Shown: positions 1 through 9,256 of the stretch, piece after piece
Position numbering within the stretch: the stretch's first letter is position 1
How the letters are laid out: every line of letters starts with the position of its first letter
Assembly: GCF_001597745.1 (NCBI RefSeq)
Contig: NZ_LUHJ01000065.1
Coordinates: forward strand, 1-64,000
Reading direction: 5' to 3'
Length of the DNA stretch: 64,000 nucleotides
From: Anabaena sp. 4-3
GTDB lineage: Bacteria; Cyanobacteriota; Cyanobacteriia; Cyanobacteriales; Nostocaceae
Made by a program: the position numbers and the translations under genes
Notes under the pieces: generated by a model
What the model was told of the DNA's origin: nothing
Database searches by the model: none
What the model saw: only the letters and a program-made list of their open reading frames with translations

Positions 1-160
1 GATTGGGGACTGGGGGCAGGGGATTAGGGGGCAGGGGAAGATGAGGGAGATGGGGGAGATGAGGGGGATGGGGGCAGGGGAGGCAGGGGAGGCAGGGAGA
101 GAAAAACTAATGACCAATGACCAATGACTAATGACTAATGACTGATGACTAATCAGATAA
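1..160. repeat. G-rich and TAATGAC-type tandem repeats
   Basis: The first 100 bases are a purine-rich run of GGGGCAGGGGA- and GGGAGATGA-like units. Bases about 109 to 155 are degenerate heptamers of the type TGACTAA/TGACCAA. The same heptamers recur near 11.7, 46.4, 47.8 and 58.9 kb. They match the short tandemly repeated repetitive (STRR) sequences known from heterocystous cyanobacteria. No gene is visible here. Confidence 0.8.
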
Positions 161-256
161 ATAACTTAACAAAGACGCTAGTAACGACCTTCAAGTTGTA
201 GAGTGAAATCAATTAGCCCTCATAATGGCGATTGATAAATAAAAGGGAAGATAATC

Positions 257-469
257 ATGGTTCAACGTGGTTCTAAAGTACGTATTCTTCGCCCCGAATC
301 CTACTGGTTCCAAGATGTTGGAACTGTAGCTTCCGTAGACCAAAGTGGCATCAAATACCCCGTAATTGTCCGCTTTGATAAGGTAAATTACGCTGGCATT
401 AACACCAACAACTTCGCTCTTGATGAACTCATCGAGGTAGAAGCACCCAAGCCTAAAGCCAAAAAATAA
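257..469 (+). CDS. psaE: Photosystem I reaction centre subunit IV (PsaE)
   Basis: This 70-residue protein has the SH3-like PsaE fold signature: an [17 protein letters not shown] start, a GTVASVD turn and a central [11 protein letters not shown] strand, ending in a Lys/Pro-rich tail. PsaE is an extrinsic subunit on the cytoplasmic (stromal) face of photosystem I that helps dock ferredoxin and supports cyclic electron flow. The length is normal for cyanobacteria. The ATG follows an AGGGAAG ribosome-binding site by about 8 bases. It appears monocistronic: mutM begins 238 bases downstream after an AT-rich gap. Identification is firm. Confidence 0.97.
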   Translation: MVQRGSKVRILRPESYWFQDVGTVASVDQSGIKYPVIVRFDKVNYAGINTNNFALDELIEVEAPKPKAKK

Positions 470-707
470 TTAGCCAAGACTTCAGGGATTTATTTCATGG
501 GATGATGAAGTGAAGGGTCAAATATGGATACGGAAGTCTGGAAATGATAATTTTTTCAGGCTTCACACCAGACTACCCTACTAAGTCAGCACTAACCTGC
601 GGGTATTTACGGATGATTTTTTGTAGCTTGGTAGATGGTGGTATCTATATTTTCAATTCAATTTCTGATTCTTATAAGTAAATACAATCGCTTGCTAATC
701 AGCTTAA

Positions 708-1595
708 ATGCCTGAACTGCCTGAAGTAGAAACAGTCCGTCGGGGTCTAAATCAATTGACCCTCAATTGGCAAATTACGGGTGGAGATGTGTTGCTTAAT
801 CGCACCATCGCCTACCCTTTTTCTGTAGATGAGTTTGTGAATGCGATCGCAGGCAAAGCCATAGTTAATTGGCAACGTCGCGGTAAGTATCTCCTAGCAG
901 AACTTTCTGAATTCAAAATTCAAGACTCCTTGGGAAAAAATCCCCCCAGCACCCCTGCACCCTCCGGCGGTTGGCTGGGTGTGCATCTGCGGATGACTGG
1001 ACAACTACTATGGTTAAAGCCAGATGAACCATTGCACAAACACACAAGGGTAAGAATCTTCTTTGGGGATCAACAGGAATTGCGATTTGTTGATCAGCGT
1101 ACTTTCGGACAAATGTGGTGGGTTCCGCCAAGTGTACCTGTAGAAAGTGTGATTACTGGTTTAGGTAAACTAGCTGTTGATCCCTTCTCGCCTGAATTCA
1201 CTGTGGAGTATTTAGCCGATAAGCTGCATAATCGCCGTCGTCCTATTAAAACTGCACTATTAGATCAATCAGTTGTAGCGGGATTAGGTAACATTTATGC
1301 TGATGAAGCTTTGTTTAAGAGTGGAATCTTACCTGAAACTCTGTGTACAGATTTGCAGTTAGAGCAAATAGAGCCTTTAAGAACTGCGATTATTCAAGTT
1401 TTAGAAAACAGTATTGCGGCTGGTGGCACAACTTTTAGTAATTTCCTCAATGTTCAGGGTGTCAATGGTAACTATGGTGGTGTTGCCTGGGTTTACAATC
1501 GTGCTGGAGAACCCTGTCGGGTTTGTGGTGAGGTGATTCAGAGGATTAAGTTAGCGGGAAGATCCAGTCATTTTTGTCCCCAGTGTCAACATTAG
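708..1595 (+). CDS. mutM: Formamidopyrimidine-DNA glycosylase (Fpg/MutM)
   Basis: The enzyme excises oxidised purines such as 8-oxoguanine and cleaves the abasic site. The N-terminal MPELPEVETVRRGL carries the catalytic Pro2 and Glu3. The central region has the H2TH-type sequence DQSVVAGLGNIYADEAL, and the C-terminus has a zinc finger with Cys pairs in CRVCG and CPQC. At 295 residues it is slightly long for the family. The extra length sits around residues 67 to 85 (EFKIQDSLGKNPPSTPAPSG), just before the conserved GWLGVHLRMTGQL strand. Part of that segment is encoded by an AATTCAAA-type repeat also found between genes here (see findings). Identification is firm. Confidence 0.96.
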   Translation: MPELPEVETVRRGLNQLTLNWQITGGDVLLNRTIAYPFSVDEFVNAIAGKAIVNWQRRGKYLLAELSEFKIQDSLGKNPPSTPAPSGGWLGVHLRMTGQLLWLKPDEPLHKHTRVRIFFGDQQELRFVDQRTFGQMWWVPPSVPVESVITGLGKLAVDPFSPEFTVEYLADKLHNRRRPIKTALLDQSVVAGLGNIYADEALFKSGILPETLCTDLQLEQIEPLRTAIIQVLENSIAAGGTTFSNFLNVQGVNGNYGGVAWVYNRAGEPCRVCGEVIQRIKLAGRSSHFCPQCQH

Positions 1596-1698
1596 GCTGG
1601 TGGCACACTAGGTTAAAAGTTACAGCAGGGAACAGGGAACAGGGAACAGGAAAGATTAGGGAACAAGTTTGAAAGTCTCTTAGCATCAGGCTTTGTTC

Positions 1699-3117
1699 CT
1701 AAAATTTGTACCTCATTTCTTCCAAATCTGTTGTAAATAGCTCATAACGCGCCTTACCCTGTGTTTTAGCTCGGTACATTGCCATATCAGCATCCCTAAG
1801 TAAATCTTCTGGTAGGTCATAGTCTAGTGTCGAACTTAAAGCAATACCAATACTTGCACTGATAAATACTTCTTGTCCATCCAGCTTACAGGGATGAGCC
1901 AATTCTTGTTGAATTCGTTCAGCAATCTGGATGGCATCTGAGAGATTCTTAATTCCCACAAGCAGGATGACGAATTCGTCTCCTCCCAGTCTTGCTGCTA
2001 TATCTACTGAGCGTATACAATTAGATAACCTACTAGCAATAGCAACGAGAAGTTGATCACCTTGTAAGTGTCCCAGGCTGTCATTAATCTCTTTAAACCC
2101 ATCTATATCTAGAAAGAGTACAGCAAATAAATAATCATTTTTTTGTTGAGCTTGTTGTAGCGAATATTTGATGTTCTCTGTAAGCAAAACTCGGTTTGGT
2201 AAACCTGTTAAAGAATCGTAAAGCGCATTTTGCTGTAATTTTAACTCTTTCTGTTTGCGCTCGGTAATATCATAAGTAATGCCCAAAATCTGCTGAATTT
2301 CACCCTGTATATTTAACATTGGGACATACTGAACAACAATGGTGTAAGGTTCCGTATCGGGTAAAGTAATGGTACATTCACCAGTTTGCTCAGTTTTAGT
2401 TTCTATTGCACGCTGTAGAATAGGCAAGTAAGAGGCGGTAACTTCCGGTGGGAAAACCTGATCATCTGTGCGTCCTAGTAAATCTTGTGGCTGTTTTCCA
2501 CTCAAAGTAAGTCCAGCTTGATTCACGAATTGAAAACGCCGTTGAGCATCATAAATGACAAACACATCAGGGATATGATTAATAGCTAGGCGAAACAACT
2601 CTTCACTGTGTCGTAATGCTTCCCTGGCTGTATTTAACAACGCTTGATGTTGCAGTAAGTTTTCAGATGTTACTTCAACAAGAGAATGCTTCCCAGATTG
2701 CTGAAGTTTCTGCTGAGTAATATCATAAAAGCTAGTGACAACAGCGTAGGGAGAACTTCGATTAGCTTGAAACAAAGGCTGGGAATTAAGCCGTAACCAC
2801 ACCAACTTACCACTAGGCTGATAAAATCCCATAACTACGTTTAAGCATGGTTTACCTGTTTGTAATGCAACTATTGCTGGGTGCGTCTGATAAGAAACAG
2901 AAGATCCATCTTCATGAATCATTTGCCAAGGGAAATCGGTATTACTCCATTGTTGTATTTGTGAGGCAGTATATCCTAAAATGCGTTCAGCACTGGAGTT
3001 ACAAGCAACCGTAGTTCCATCAGCAAGCTGAAGTAGCATCCCTTCTGCTGTTAATTGTGAAGAGTCACCCGATAGGCTACTTTTACTGGTTACATCAACA
3101 GGTAAATCATCAAACAT
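1699..3117 (-). CDS. PAS-PAS-GGDEF diguanylate cyclase
   Basis: A 472-residue cytoplasmic signalling protein. Two PAS domains lie at about residues 20 to 135 and 170 to 290; the second is followed by the ILGITYDITERK PAC motif. A GGDEF domain covers about 300 to 465. The active site RLGGDEFVILL is intact, and an RSVD sequence five residues upstream matches the RxxD inhibitory site that binds product c-di-GMP, so feedback inhibition is likely. There is no EAL domain and no membrane segment, so it should make c-di-GMP in response to a soluble or cofactor-mediated PAS signal; the ligand cannot be read from sequence. It is transcribed alone, convergent with mutM. Confidence 0.88.
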   Translation of the reverse strand: MFDDLPVDVTSKSSLSGDSSQLTAEGMLLQLADGTTVACNSSAERILGYTASQIQQWSNTDFPWQMIHEDGSSVSYQTHPAIVALQTGKPCLNVVMGFYQPSGKLVWLRLNSQPLFQANRSSPYAVVTSFYDITQQKLQQSGKHSLVEVTSENLLQHQALLNTAREALRHSEELFRLAINHIPDVFVIYDAQRRFQFVNQAGLTLSGKQPQDLLGRTDDQVFPPEVTASYLPILQRAIETKTEQTGECTITLPDTEPYTIVVQYVPMLNIQGEIQQILGITYDITERKQKELKLQQNALYDSLTGLPNRVLLTENIKYSLQQAQQKNDYLFAVLFLDIDGFKEINDSLGHLQGDQLLVAIASRLSNCIRSVDIAARLGGDEFVILLVGIKNLSDAIQIAERIQQELAHPCKLDGQEVFISASIGIALSSTLDYDLPEDLLRDADMAMYRAKTQGKARYELFTTDLEEMRYKF

Positions 3118-3386
3118 TTATTTATATCAAATTTTTTGATATCTCAATCTTAAAATCAGAAAAACCTCGACCGCACAAAGCTGCGAAGTCATGCCTATCT
3201 TAAAATTTTATACATGAATGTTTTCAGTTTGGAAATGGTGTTATTACAGGAATAGGGAGAAGGCGTTTGTAATCAAATATCTCCTATCATCACTTTTTAA
3301 ATACCTTCTAAGGTGCGTTGATAAAACGTGATGCGTAAATCCCCTGGTTTTAATGCGGCGAGTGTCAAGATACTTTGGTGTTGGTG

Positions 3387-3416
3387 AAAATAGGTAGGCA
3401 TTACCCCACCTATTTT
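3387..3416 (-). terminator. Hairpin downstream of putA
   Basis: Arms AAAATAGGT (3387-3395) and ACCTATTTT (3408-3416) form a 9-bp stem just past the putA stop. A T-rich stretch on both sides makes it a plausible bidirectional intrinsic terminator. The remaining bases between 3118 and 3424 show no gene. Confidence 0.6.
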
Positions 3417-3424
3417 TATTTAAG

Positions 3425-6400
3425 TCAATCTGCGCCTTCTATGGGTGCAAAACCTTGGCGTTGAATGTTTTCGGTGATTGTGCGCGGTTCTAGGAATTGT
3501 AGGAGATAATCAGGGCCTCCGGCTTTGGAACCTACACCGGAAAGTTTGAAGCCTCCGAAGGGTTGCCGAGCAACGATCGCTCCTGTAATGGTACGGTTAA
3601 TATACAAATTCCCGACTTCAAACTCTTGCTGTGCTTTTTGAATGTGGGAAGGTGTGCGGGAATACAGTCCACCCGTCAAGGCGTAGTTGGTATCGTTAGC
3701 AACTGCTAAAGCTGTGTCAAAATCTTTGACTTTAATGACTGCTAAGACAGGGCCAAAAATCTCTTGCTGGGCAATTATCCCATTGGGTGGAACTTCACTA
3801 AAAATTACTGGCCCGATAAAATAACCCTGTTCAGGTGCGGGTAATTCTAACGCTACTTGTGATTCTGCTTTACCCTTGTGAATATACTCGCGGATGCGAT
3901 CGCGGGCATTAGCATCAATCACGGGGCCGACTTGGGTACTTGGTAACTCGGCTTCACCAATGTTCAGGGACTTGGTAGCTTCCACCAACCGACGCACAAA
4001 GGCATCATAAATTGCTTCTACCACTACTACCCGCGAACAAGCAGAACATTTTTGTCCACTGTAACCAAAGGCTGACTGTACCACACCTACCACAGCTTGG
4101 TCTAAATCAGCACTTTCATCAACAATGATGGCATTCTTGCCGCCCATTTCCGCGATTACCCGCTTGAGATGCTTTTGTCGAGGTTTGAGGGTAGCAGCTT
4201 CCGCATAAATGCGACAACCGACTTCTTGAGAACCAGTAAAAGCAATCAGATGGGTATCGGGATGACTTACCAAATAAGCACCGACTTGCGAACCCCTACC
4301 AGGAACGTATTGAAATACACCTTTAGGGATGCCAGCCTCTACTAAAATCTCTGTCAGTTTGGCAGTAATGACAGAAGAAGTTTCCGCAGGTTTGAGCAAG
4401 GTACAATTGCCTGAAACTAAAGCAGCCACAGTCATACCGCAAGCGATCGCCAAGGGAAAATTCCAAGGCGAAATGACCACAGCAATTCCCCGTGGTTGAT
4501 AAATATAACGATTCGTTTCACCGGCAACATCATAATTTATACCTTGCTCCAGTCGTTCCATCTCATCGGCGTAGTAGCGACAGAAATCTATCGCCTCCGA
4601 CACCTCCGCGTCTGCTTCCCGAACTGGTTTACCCACCTCCAAAACAATCCAAGCCGAAAGTTCCGCACGACGCTGTTCCATCAAATCAGCCGCCTTCCGC
4701 AAAATTCCCGCCCGTTCCTGTACAGGAGTTTTCTTCCAACCAGGGAAAGCCGCCTTAGCCGCCAGCATCGCCTGTTCCGCCTGTTCCACACTAATTAACC
4801 CAACCTTCCCAAGCACCTCACTAAAATTAGAAGGATTAACAGAATCAATCACCTCAGCAGTATTAACATACTCCCCATTAATCAAAGGTAAATAACTCCT
4901 ACCAAATTCCCGACGCACAGCCGCAAAAGCCCGCGCCACCTCCTTCCTTTCCTCCTCCAAAGCATAATCCGTATCCGCCACACCCAAAAACCCTTCTTGT
5001 TTCTCTCTGCACGCCAGTTGCTTCTCCTGTCGGAGACGCTCCGCGAACAAGTCGGCAGAGCCGCCCAACGCACTGGCTTGCCTCTGCGCGACGGACACTT
5101 TGCTCAAGTCGGCAGAGCCGCCCACGCAAGTGTCCTCCTCTGCGTGAGCCAAATCCATCTTTGGTGGTGCAAGAAGCTCCTCAATCGGCTTATTCTCCAA
5201 ATTTTGCCGCAAGAAAGAACTATTAGCCGTATTTTCCAACAATCTGCGAATCAGGTAAGCCATCCCCGGCAATAATTCACCATAGGGACAATAAACCCTT
5301 ACCCGATAACCCCTATCTACTAAAGCCTTAGCCAACTTATCCCCCATACCATAAAGCACCTGCATTTCAAACCGCCGACGGGGGACATTAAGACTTTCAG
5401 CTATAGCAATTGCCCGTGCTTGCGATCGCACATTATGACTACCAATAGCAGAATAAACATACTGATGATTTTCCAGCAATAACTGAGTTATCGCCTCAAA
5501 ATTGGCATCTGTCGCCGCTTTATCATTAAAAACAGGTTGTGGCCAGTGTTTTTGCGCTGCTTTGATAGTTTCCTGATCCCAATATGCACCTTTTACCAAA
5601 CGAACAGTTAAAGGATAGCCACGCTGTTTTAACCAAGCAATCACATTTTTGGCATCTTGTTCACTATCACGAAGATAAGCTTGGATAGTGATGCCAATAT
5701 CTGTACGTTGACGGAACTCATCTTCTAATAAGATTTTTTGCAAAATATTCAGAGTCAAGTCTTTATAAGCATACTGTTCCATATCAAAATGGATAGCTGC
5801 ACCTAACTCTTGAGCATGACGTAAAAGAATCCGAATGCGATCGCTGACTTTTTCCTCACTACCTTTAGCATCTAATGGGTCAAATTGGGAATAAAACGCC
5901 GTTAATTTCACAGAAACCTGGACTTTTGGTAGCGTTTCACCATCTGCTTCATCAATAGCCGGAATCTTTGTCCAATTCTTAGATGCTGCTGTTAATTGTG
6001 AGATTAATTCTTGATATCTTTCTAGATAAGATTGCGCCTCTGTTTCTGTAATTACCGCCTCACCAAGTAAGTCAATGGTGAAAGCCATTTTTTCTTTTCT
6101 TAACCGTTCAACTGTTTTGATGACTTGTTGAATATTTTCCCCAGAAATATATTTATAAGCTAAAGTCTCAACTGCTGTAGAGACAGTAGTTGCAGCCACT
6201 TGTCCCGGCATAGAATCAGGGTTAGCGAAGTTGAGCATACCCTTCAAAGCGGCTGGAAGTTCAACAGATTCATCACCTAAATATTCTTGCAGATGGGCAG
6301 CAATTTCTGATTTACTCCGCAGTGCTGGCAAAGTATCGATAAACCGAAATAATTGCACCCGTAAACCGGGGTTACTCATCGCCCAAGCTAGTAATTTATC

Positions 6401-6526
6401 ATCCCAACGCATCTGGTCACGCAAGGAAGCTAAAAATGAGCGATTTTCTTTAGTTGCTGCTAAAAGTTGTTTAGCAATTTCTTGAGTTTTCGCTTCGTAG
6501 GTGCTGGTTTGTATTTTTAATACCAC
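3425..6526 (-). CDS. putA: Bifunctional proline dehydrogenase / pyrroline-5-carboxylate dehydrogenase
   Basis: Oxidises proline to glutamate in two steps. Residues about 80 to 450 are the FAD-dependent proline dehydrogenase barrel (for example IRILLRHAQELGAAIHFDME and RVYCPYGELLPGMAYLIRRL). Residues about 520 to 1020 are the NAD-dependent aldehyde dehydrogenase, with VISPWNFPLAIACG, AFTGSQEVG, the Glu-bearing VIAEMGGKN and the catalytic Cys in SGQKCSACSR. At 1033 residues it matches the compact two-domain form; no N-terminal ribbon-helix-helix DNA-binding domain is seen, so it is probably not autoregulatory. The linker at about residues 460 to 510 contains GGSADL twice and is encoded by dispersed repeats (see findings). 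Probably monocistronic. Confidence 0.95.
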   Translation of the reverse strand: MVLKIQTSTYEAKTQEIAKQLLAATKENRSFLASLRDQMRWDDKLLAWAMSNPGLRVQLFRFIDTLPALRSKSEIAAHLQEYLGDESVELPAALKGMLNFANPDSMPGQVAATTVSTAVETLAYKYISGENIQQVIKTVERLRKEKMAFTIDLLGEAVITETEAQSYLERYQELISQLTAASKNWTKIPAIDEADGETLPKVQVSVKLTAFYSQFDPLDAKGSEEKVSDRIRILLRHAQELGAAIHFDMEQYAYKDLTLNILQKILLEDEFRQRTDIGITIQAYLRDSEQDAKNVIAWLKQRGYPLTVRLVKGAYWDQETIKAAQKHWPQPVFNDKAATDANFEAITQLLLENHQYVYSAIGSHNVRSQARAIAIAESLNVPRRRFEMQVLYGMGDKLAKALVDRGYRVRVYCPYGELLPGMAYLIRRLLENTANSSFLRQNLENKPIEELLAPPKMDLAHAEEDTCVGGSADLSKVSVAQRQASALGGSADLFAERLRQEKQLACREKQEGFLGVADTDYALEEERKEVARAFAAVRREFGRSYLPLINGEYVNTAEVIDSVNPSNFSEVLGKVGLISVEQAEQAMLAAKAAFPGWKKTPVQERAGILRKAADLMEQRRAELSAWIVLEVGKPVREADAEVSEAIDFCRYYADEMERLEQGINYDVAGETNRYIYQPRGIAVVISPWNFPLAIACGMTVAALVSGNCTLLKPAETSSVITAKLTEILVEAGIPKGVFQYVPGRGSQVGAYLVSHPDTHLIAFTGSQEVGCRIYAEAATLKPRQKHLKRVIAEMGGKNAIIVDESADLDQAVVGVVQSAFGYSGQKCSACSRVVVVEAIYDAFVRRLVEATKSLNIGEAELPSTQVGPVIDANARDRIREYIHKGKAESQVALELPAPEQGYFIGPVIFSEVPPNGIIAQQEIFGPVLAVIKVKDFDTALAVANDTNYALTGGLYSRTPSHIQKAQQEFEVGNLYINRTITGAIVARQPFGGFKLSGVGSKAGGPDYLLQFLEPRTITENIQRQGFAPIEGAD

Positions 6527-7061
6527 AGATAGAGAACTCCTGAGTAAACATCAGACTTGCTATATAAAGCCTGTGCTTACTATTGTGGCTCGTGATTTTT
6601 TTTGTCACCATGTATAAGAAATTTAAAAGTCAAAAATTAGTTTCTGATTCTTAAAAAATCATTTAATTTGTCACAAATTATCAGGATACCCGCAGTTAGT
6701 GCAACCTCTCCGTTAAAAGAAATTATCAACGCAGAAAACAGCCGCGCCTAGTTATGTGTGCGCTGAGTCATGTTGCTGTTTATGTGACAAAAATCATATA
6801 TGTATAAATTAATTCTTTACAAGATATTGTTTATACTGATGAAGTAATATTAAAAAACTGCCTGATTCCATAAATATTTTATAACTTTTGTTAGATGAAT
6901 AACTAGCCTATTATTTTTAATATTGAACTGTGCTGTTAGCAGGTAGCTTGCTGATAAAACTAATCTGCTTTGACCGAATTATTGCTAATTAAAATTATTG
7001 GCTAACCAATAAAGTTCTGCTAATTTTCCAGTTATTCACATTGAATTAAGGGAGTAAAAAA
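6527..7061. other. AT-rich divergent intergenic region
   Basis: Separates putA (minus strand) from the small gene at 7062 (plus strand) and should hold both promoters. It is AT-rich. I see no convincing ORF, RNA gene or strong hairpin. Confidence 0.5.
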
Positions 7062-7427
7062 ATGGCAAATTTATTTACCAAAGCAATCAATACTATTAAA
7101 TCTATATCTCAAAAGTTGGAATTTAAGCGTTTTCTGGCTATGACCTTAGTTGGTTTTTTAGTGCTAGCAACAAGCTTAGATTCTAAGATTGAATCTGGAC
7201 GTAGCAGCGACTCTGTTACCAGAAGACTGGACAAAGTTGTACAACAGGATGATGCTGATAGACCCAAAACTACAGGAGAATGGAACAAGGAAGCTCGTCA
7301 AACAGAAGATGCTCCTGGGGAAAGAGCTAAAAGAATTGCTAAAGAATCTGGTGAAGCTGTCAAACAATGGGGTTCTGTGTACACAGACACAGCTAAGAGA
7401 AGTGCTAACGACCTGCAAAACAATTAG
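7062..7427 (+). CDS. Small membrane-anchored or exported protein of unknown function
   Basis: A 121-residue protein. The N-terminus has a basic, amphipathic start followed by one hydrophobic segment at about residues 27 to 41 (FLAMTLVGFLVLATSL), so it is either exported or anchored by that helix. The remainder is highly charged, Asp/Lys/Arg/Glu-rich and low in hydrophobics, with a helical stretch at about 80 to 115 (GERAKRIAKESGEAVKQWG). The ATG follows GGGAG by 7 bases. The look is reminiscent of cyanobacterial stress or low-temperature-induced small proteins, but I cannot assign a family. It converges on the cpc operon. Confidence 0.7.
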   Translation: MANLFTKAINTIKSISQKLEFKRFLAMTLVGFLVLATSLDSKIESGRSSDSVTRRLDKVVQQDDADRPKTTGEWNKEARQTEDAPGERAKRIAKESGEAVKQWGSVYTDTAKRSANDLQNN

Positions 7428-7506
7428 TATTGATTAAGCTGTGCTGTCACGGGAGTATTCTAAAACTGGTGGCGGACAACGTACTCAACATCAAACGCCA
7501 TAAACA

Positions 7507-7594
7507 ACTGGGTCTAGCTTCCACTCAATGTCACAGCTAGCTAACAGAAAAACTGCTAACTTTTCGTCACATCAACGCAAAAACTAGACCCAGT
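7507..7594. repeat. Widely spaced inverted repeat after cpcG4
   Basis: Arms ACTGGGTCTAG (7507-7517) and CTAGACCCAGT (7584-7594) are perfect 11-base complements 66 bases apart. They lie in the gap between the small gene at 7062 and the end of cpcG4. They could form the end of the cpc transcript or be the termini of a small mobile repeat. Confidence 0.6.
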
Positions 7595-7624
7595 ATAAAA
7601 TTTTCGGCAATCAGATATTAAATC

Positions 7625-8386
7625 TTAGCGTTTGCCACGGTATGGTACTGCATTGAGGTAATCGATATCAAATGCAGACAGTTTTTGAGCATAGTTGCCA
7701 CTAGCATCAATGGCGGCTGCCATATCAGCGTATTTGCGTGGATCTCCTTCTGCCAGTCTTTTCTCCTGGAATTTGCGGGTGTAGAATTTCTCCAAGGTAA
7801 AACGCCAGTCGGTTTCCACTGTACCGGCTTTTTCTTGGAAGTCTTCGCCGTAGCGAGGAGTTACCAAGTTGTGGGGACGACCTTCTAAACGCTTGCGTTG
7901 GTAAGGTACTGTATTGTCGCCAAAGTTTTGGGCGTACTCTTCGCTGTCGATGAGTGCATCTACAAAGCCACCAAAACCTTTAGTAGCAATGACAATTGAC
8001 CAAGCAATTTGCTCGTCTTTGTTGTAAGAGGAACGACCTAACAGACGTTTGAGGGTAATGTCAACTAGACGGTAGTTGTTGTTAACAGAAACCACTAAAC
8101 GATAGAAGGCTTCAGACTTAGCTAGACCGCGAATGAAGTCTTTTACAGAGATTGCGCCATAAGACAGTTGAGATTCTAGAGTTTTTTGGCGGTTGAACTT
8201 CAGAATCTCATGCTCGCTGAACACTTGGCGGTAAGCAGCCCAAATGATATTTTGCATATCAGTGTATGAGCTGACATCTTCAACGCGATAGATGTATGGT
8301 GTATCTTCGTTTTGGTCAGCTACACCAAAGCTGGCTACTCTGTGGTTTTGAGTGGTTGGTTTGTATGAAAGTAATGGCAGTGCCAT
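7625..8386 (-). CDS. cpcG4: Phycobilisome rod-core linker CpcG4
   Basis: A linker polypeptide that attaches phycocyanin rods to the allophycocyanin core. It has the Pfam-type PBS linker domain at about residues 15 to 180, including [34 protein letters not shown] and [14 protein letters not shown]. The open frame extends 8 codons upstream, but all sister genes start MALPLL/MAIPLL/MSIPLL, so I take the ATG at 8386 ([17 protein letters not shown]), giving 253 residues. It is the last gene of the cpc operon. The C-terminus has no hydrophobic helix, unlike its neighbour CpcG3. Confidence 0.93.
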   Translation of the reverse strand: MALPLLSYKPTTQNHRVASFGVADQNEDTPYIYRVEDVSSYTDMQNIIWAAYRQVFSEHEILKFNRQKTLESQLSYGAISVKDFIRGLAKSEAFYRLVVSVNNNYRLVDITLKRLLGRSSYNKDEQIAWSIVIATKGFGGFVDALIDSEEYAQNFGDNTVPYQRKRLEGRPHNLVTPRYGEDFQEKAGTVETDWRFTLEKFYTRKFQEKRLAEGDPRKYADMAAAIDASGNYAQKLSAFDIDYLNAVPYRGKR

Positions 8387-8504
8387 GCAGAGTCTTCCCC
8401 TTATTAACAAATTAAACAGTTAGCTCTGGCAAGTGAAAGAGGTTTGATGACTCAAAATCCTCATTCATACTTGACTTATGCTTTACTTATTTTCCCGCAT
8501 AAGG

Positions 8505-9221
8505 TTAATAGCCAGAGTTAATTCCAAACCAATTTAGTATGAGCAGTAAGGCGATGGATATGGTTATTACCACTAATACAGCTTTTACTGCTCCTTTATC
8601 AAATCGGTAGTTAAGAGTAGAATACCATTCGGTGCTATACAATCCCTTTCTGACGATACCAGCGCGATCGCGATAATCAGCACCATAGCGCGTTGTAAAG
8701 CTGAATGGTCTGTCTGTGGTCATGCGTTTACGCTGATAGGGTACGGTGAAATCACCAAAGTTCTGGTCGTACTCTGTGCTATCGATGAGAGCGTCGATAA
8801 ATCCACCCCAACCTTTAGTCCCAATGACAATCGACCAAGCAATTTTTTCTTCTTGGTTGTAGGGAGCGCGTCCCAATAAACGCTTGAAGCAAATTTCTAC
8901 TAATCGATAGTTGTTATTGGGTGCTACAACTAGCTCATAAAATCGCTCTGATTTAGCCAAACCCCGAATAAAATCTTTAACGGTGATTGACCGATTTTTA
9001 AGTTGGGTTTCTAAACCAATTTGGCGATTAAATTTGAGAACCTCTTGCTCGTTGAAGATTTGGCGATAAGCTGCCCAAATCATTGCTTCAACTTCGCTTA
9101 CAGAATTGGCATTTTCTAAACGGTAAATGTAAGGAGTATCATCATTGACATCTGCCGTTCCAAAGCTTTGAACTCTTTGATTTTGAGTTGTGGGTTTGTA
9201 TGCCAGTAATGGTAATGCCAT
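8505..9221 (-). CDS. cpcL: Membrane-anchored rod linker CpcL (CpcG3)
   Basis: A 238-residue member of the CpcG family with the same PBS linker domain as its neighbours ([39 protein letters not shown]). Its C-terminus differs: residues about 213 to 232 ([20 protein letters not shown]) form a single transmembrane helix. In Synechocystis and Anabaena, this CpcG class (CpcL) anchors core-less phycocyanin rods to the thylakoid next to photosystem I. The class assignment rests on the hydrophobic tail seen here; the photosystem I role is from the family literature. It lies 35 bases after cpcG2. Confidence 0.93.
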   Translation of the reverse strand: MALPLLAYKPTTQNQRVQSFGTADVNDDTPYIYRLENANSVSEVEAMIWAAYRQIFNEQEVLKFNRQIGLETQLKNRSITVKDFIRGLAKSERFYELVVAPNNNYRLVEICFKRLLGRAPYNQEEKIAWSIVIGTKGWGGFIDALIDSTEYDQNFGDFTVPYQRKRMTTDRPFSFTTRYGADYRDRAGIVRKGLYSTEWYSTLNYRFDKGAVKAVLVVITISIALLLILNWFGINSGY

Positions 9222-9256
9222 TATGGAGGTCTCCGTTTGTAGATAAATTGGAAAAT

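Noticed and set aside
4492-5275. Several open frames antisense or out of frame within putA
   Set aside because: They are by-products of putA codon bias and of the GC-rich repeats in its linker; no independent signals.
7189-7437. Alternative 82-codon frame inside the small gene at 7062
   Set aside because: The frame at 7062 has a good ribosome-binding site and a sensible membrane segment; the alternative has neither.
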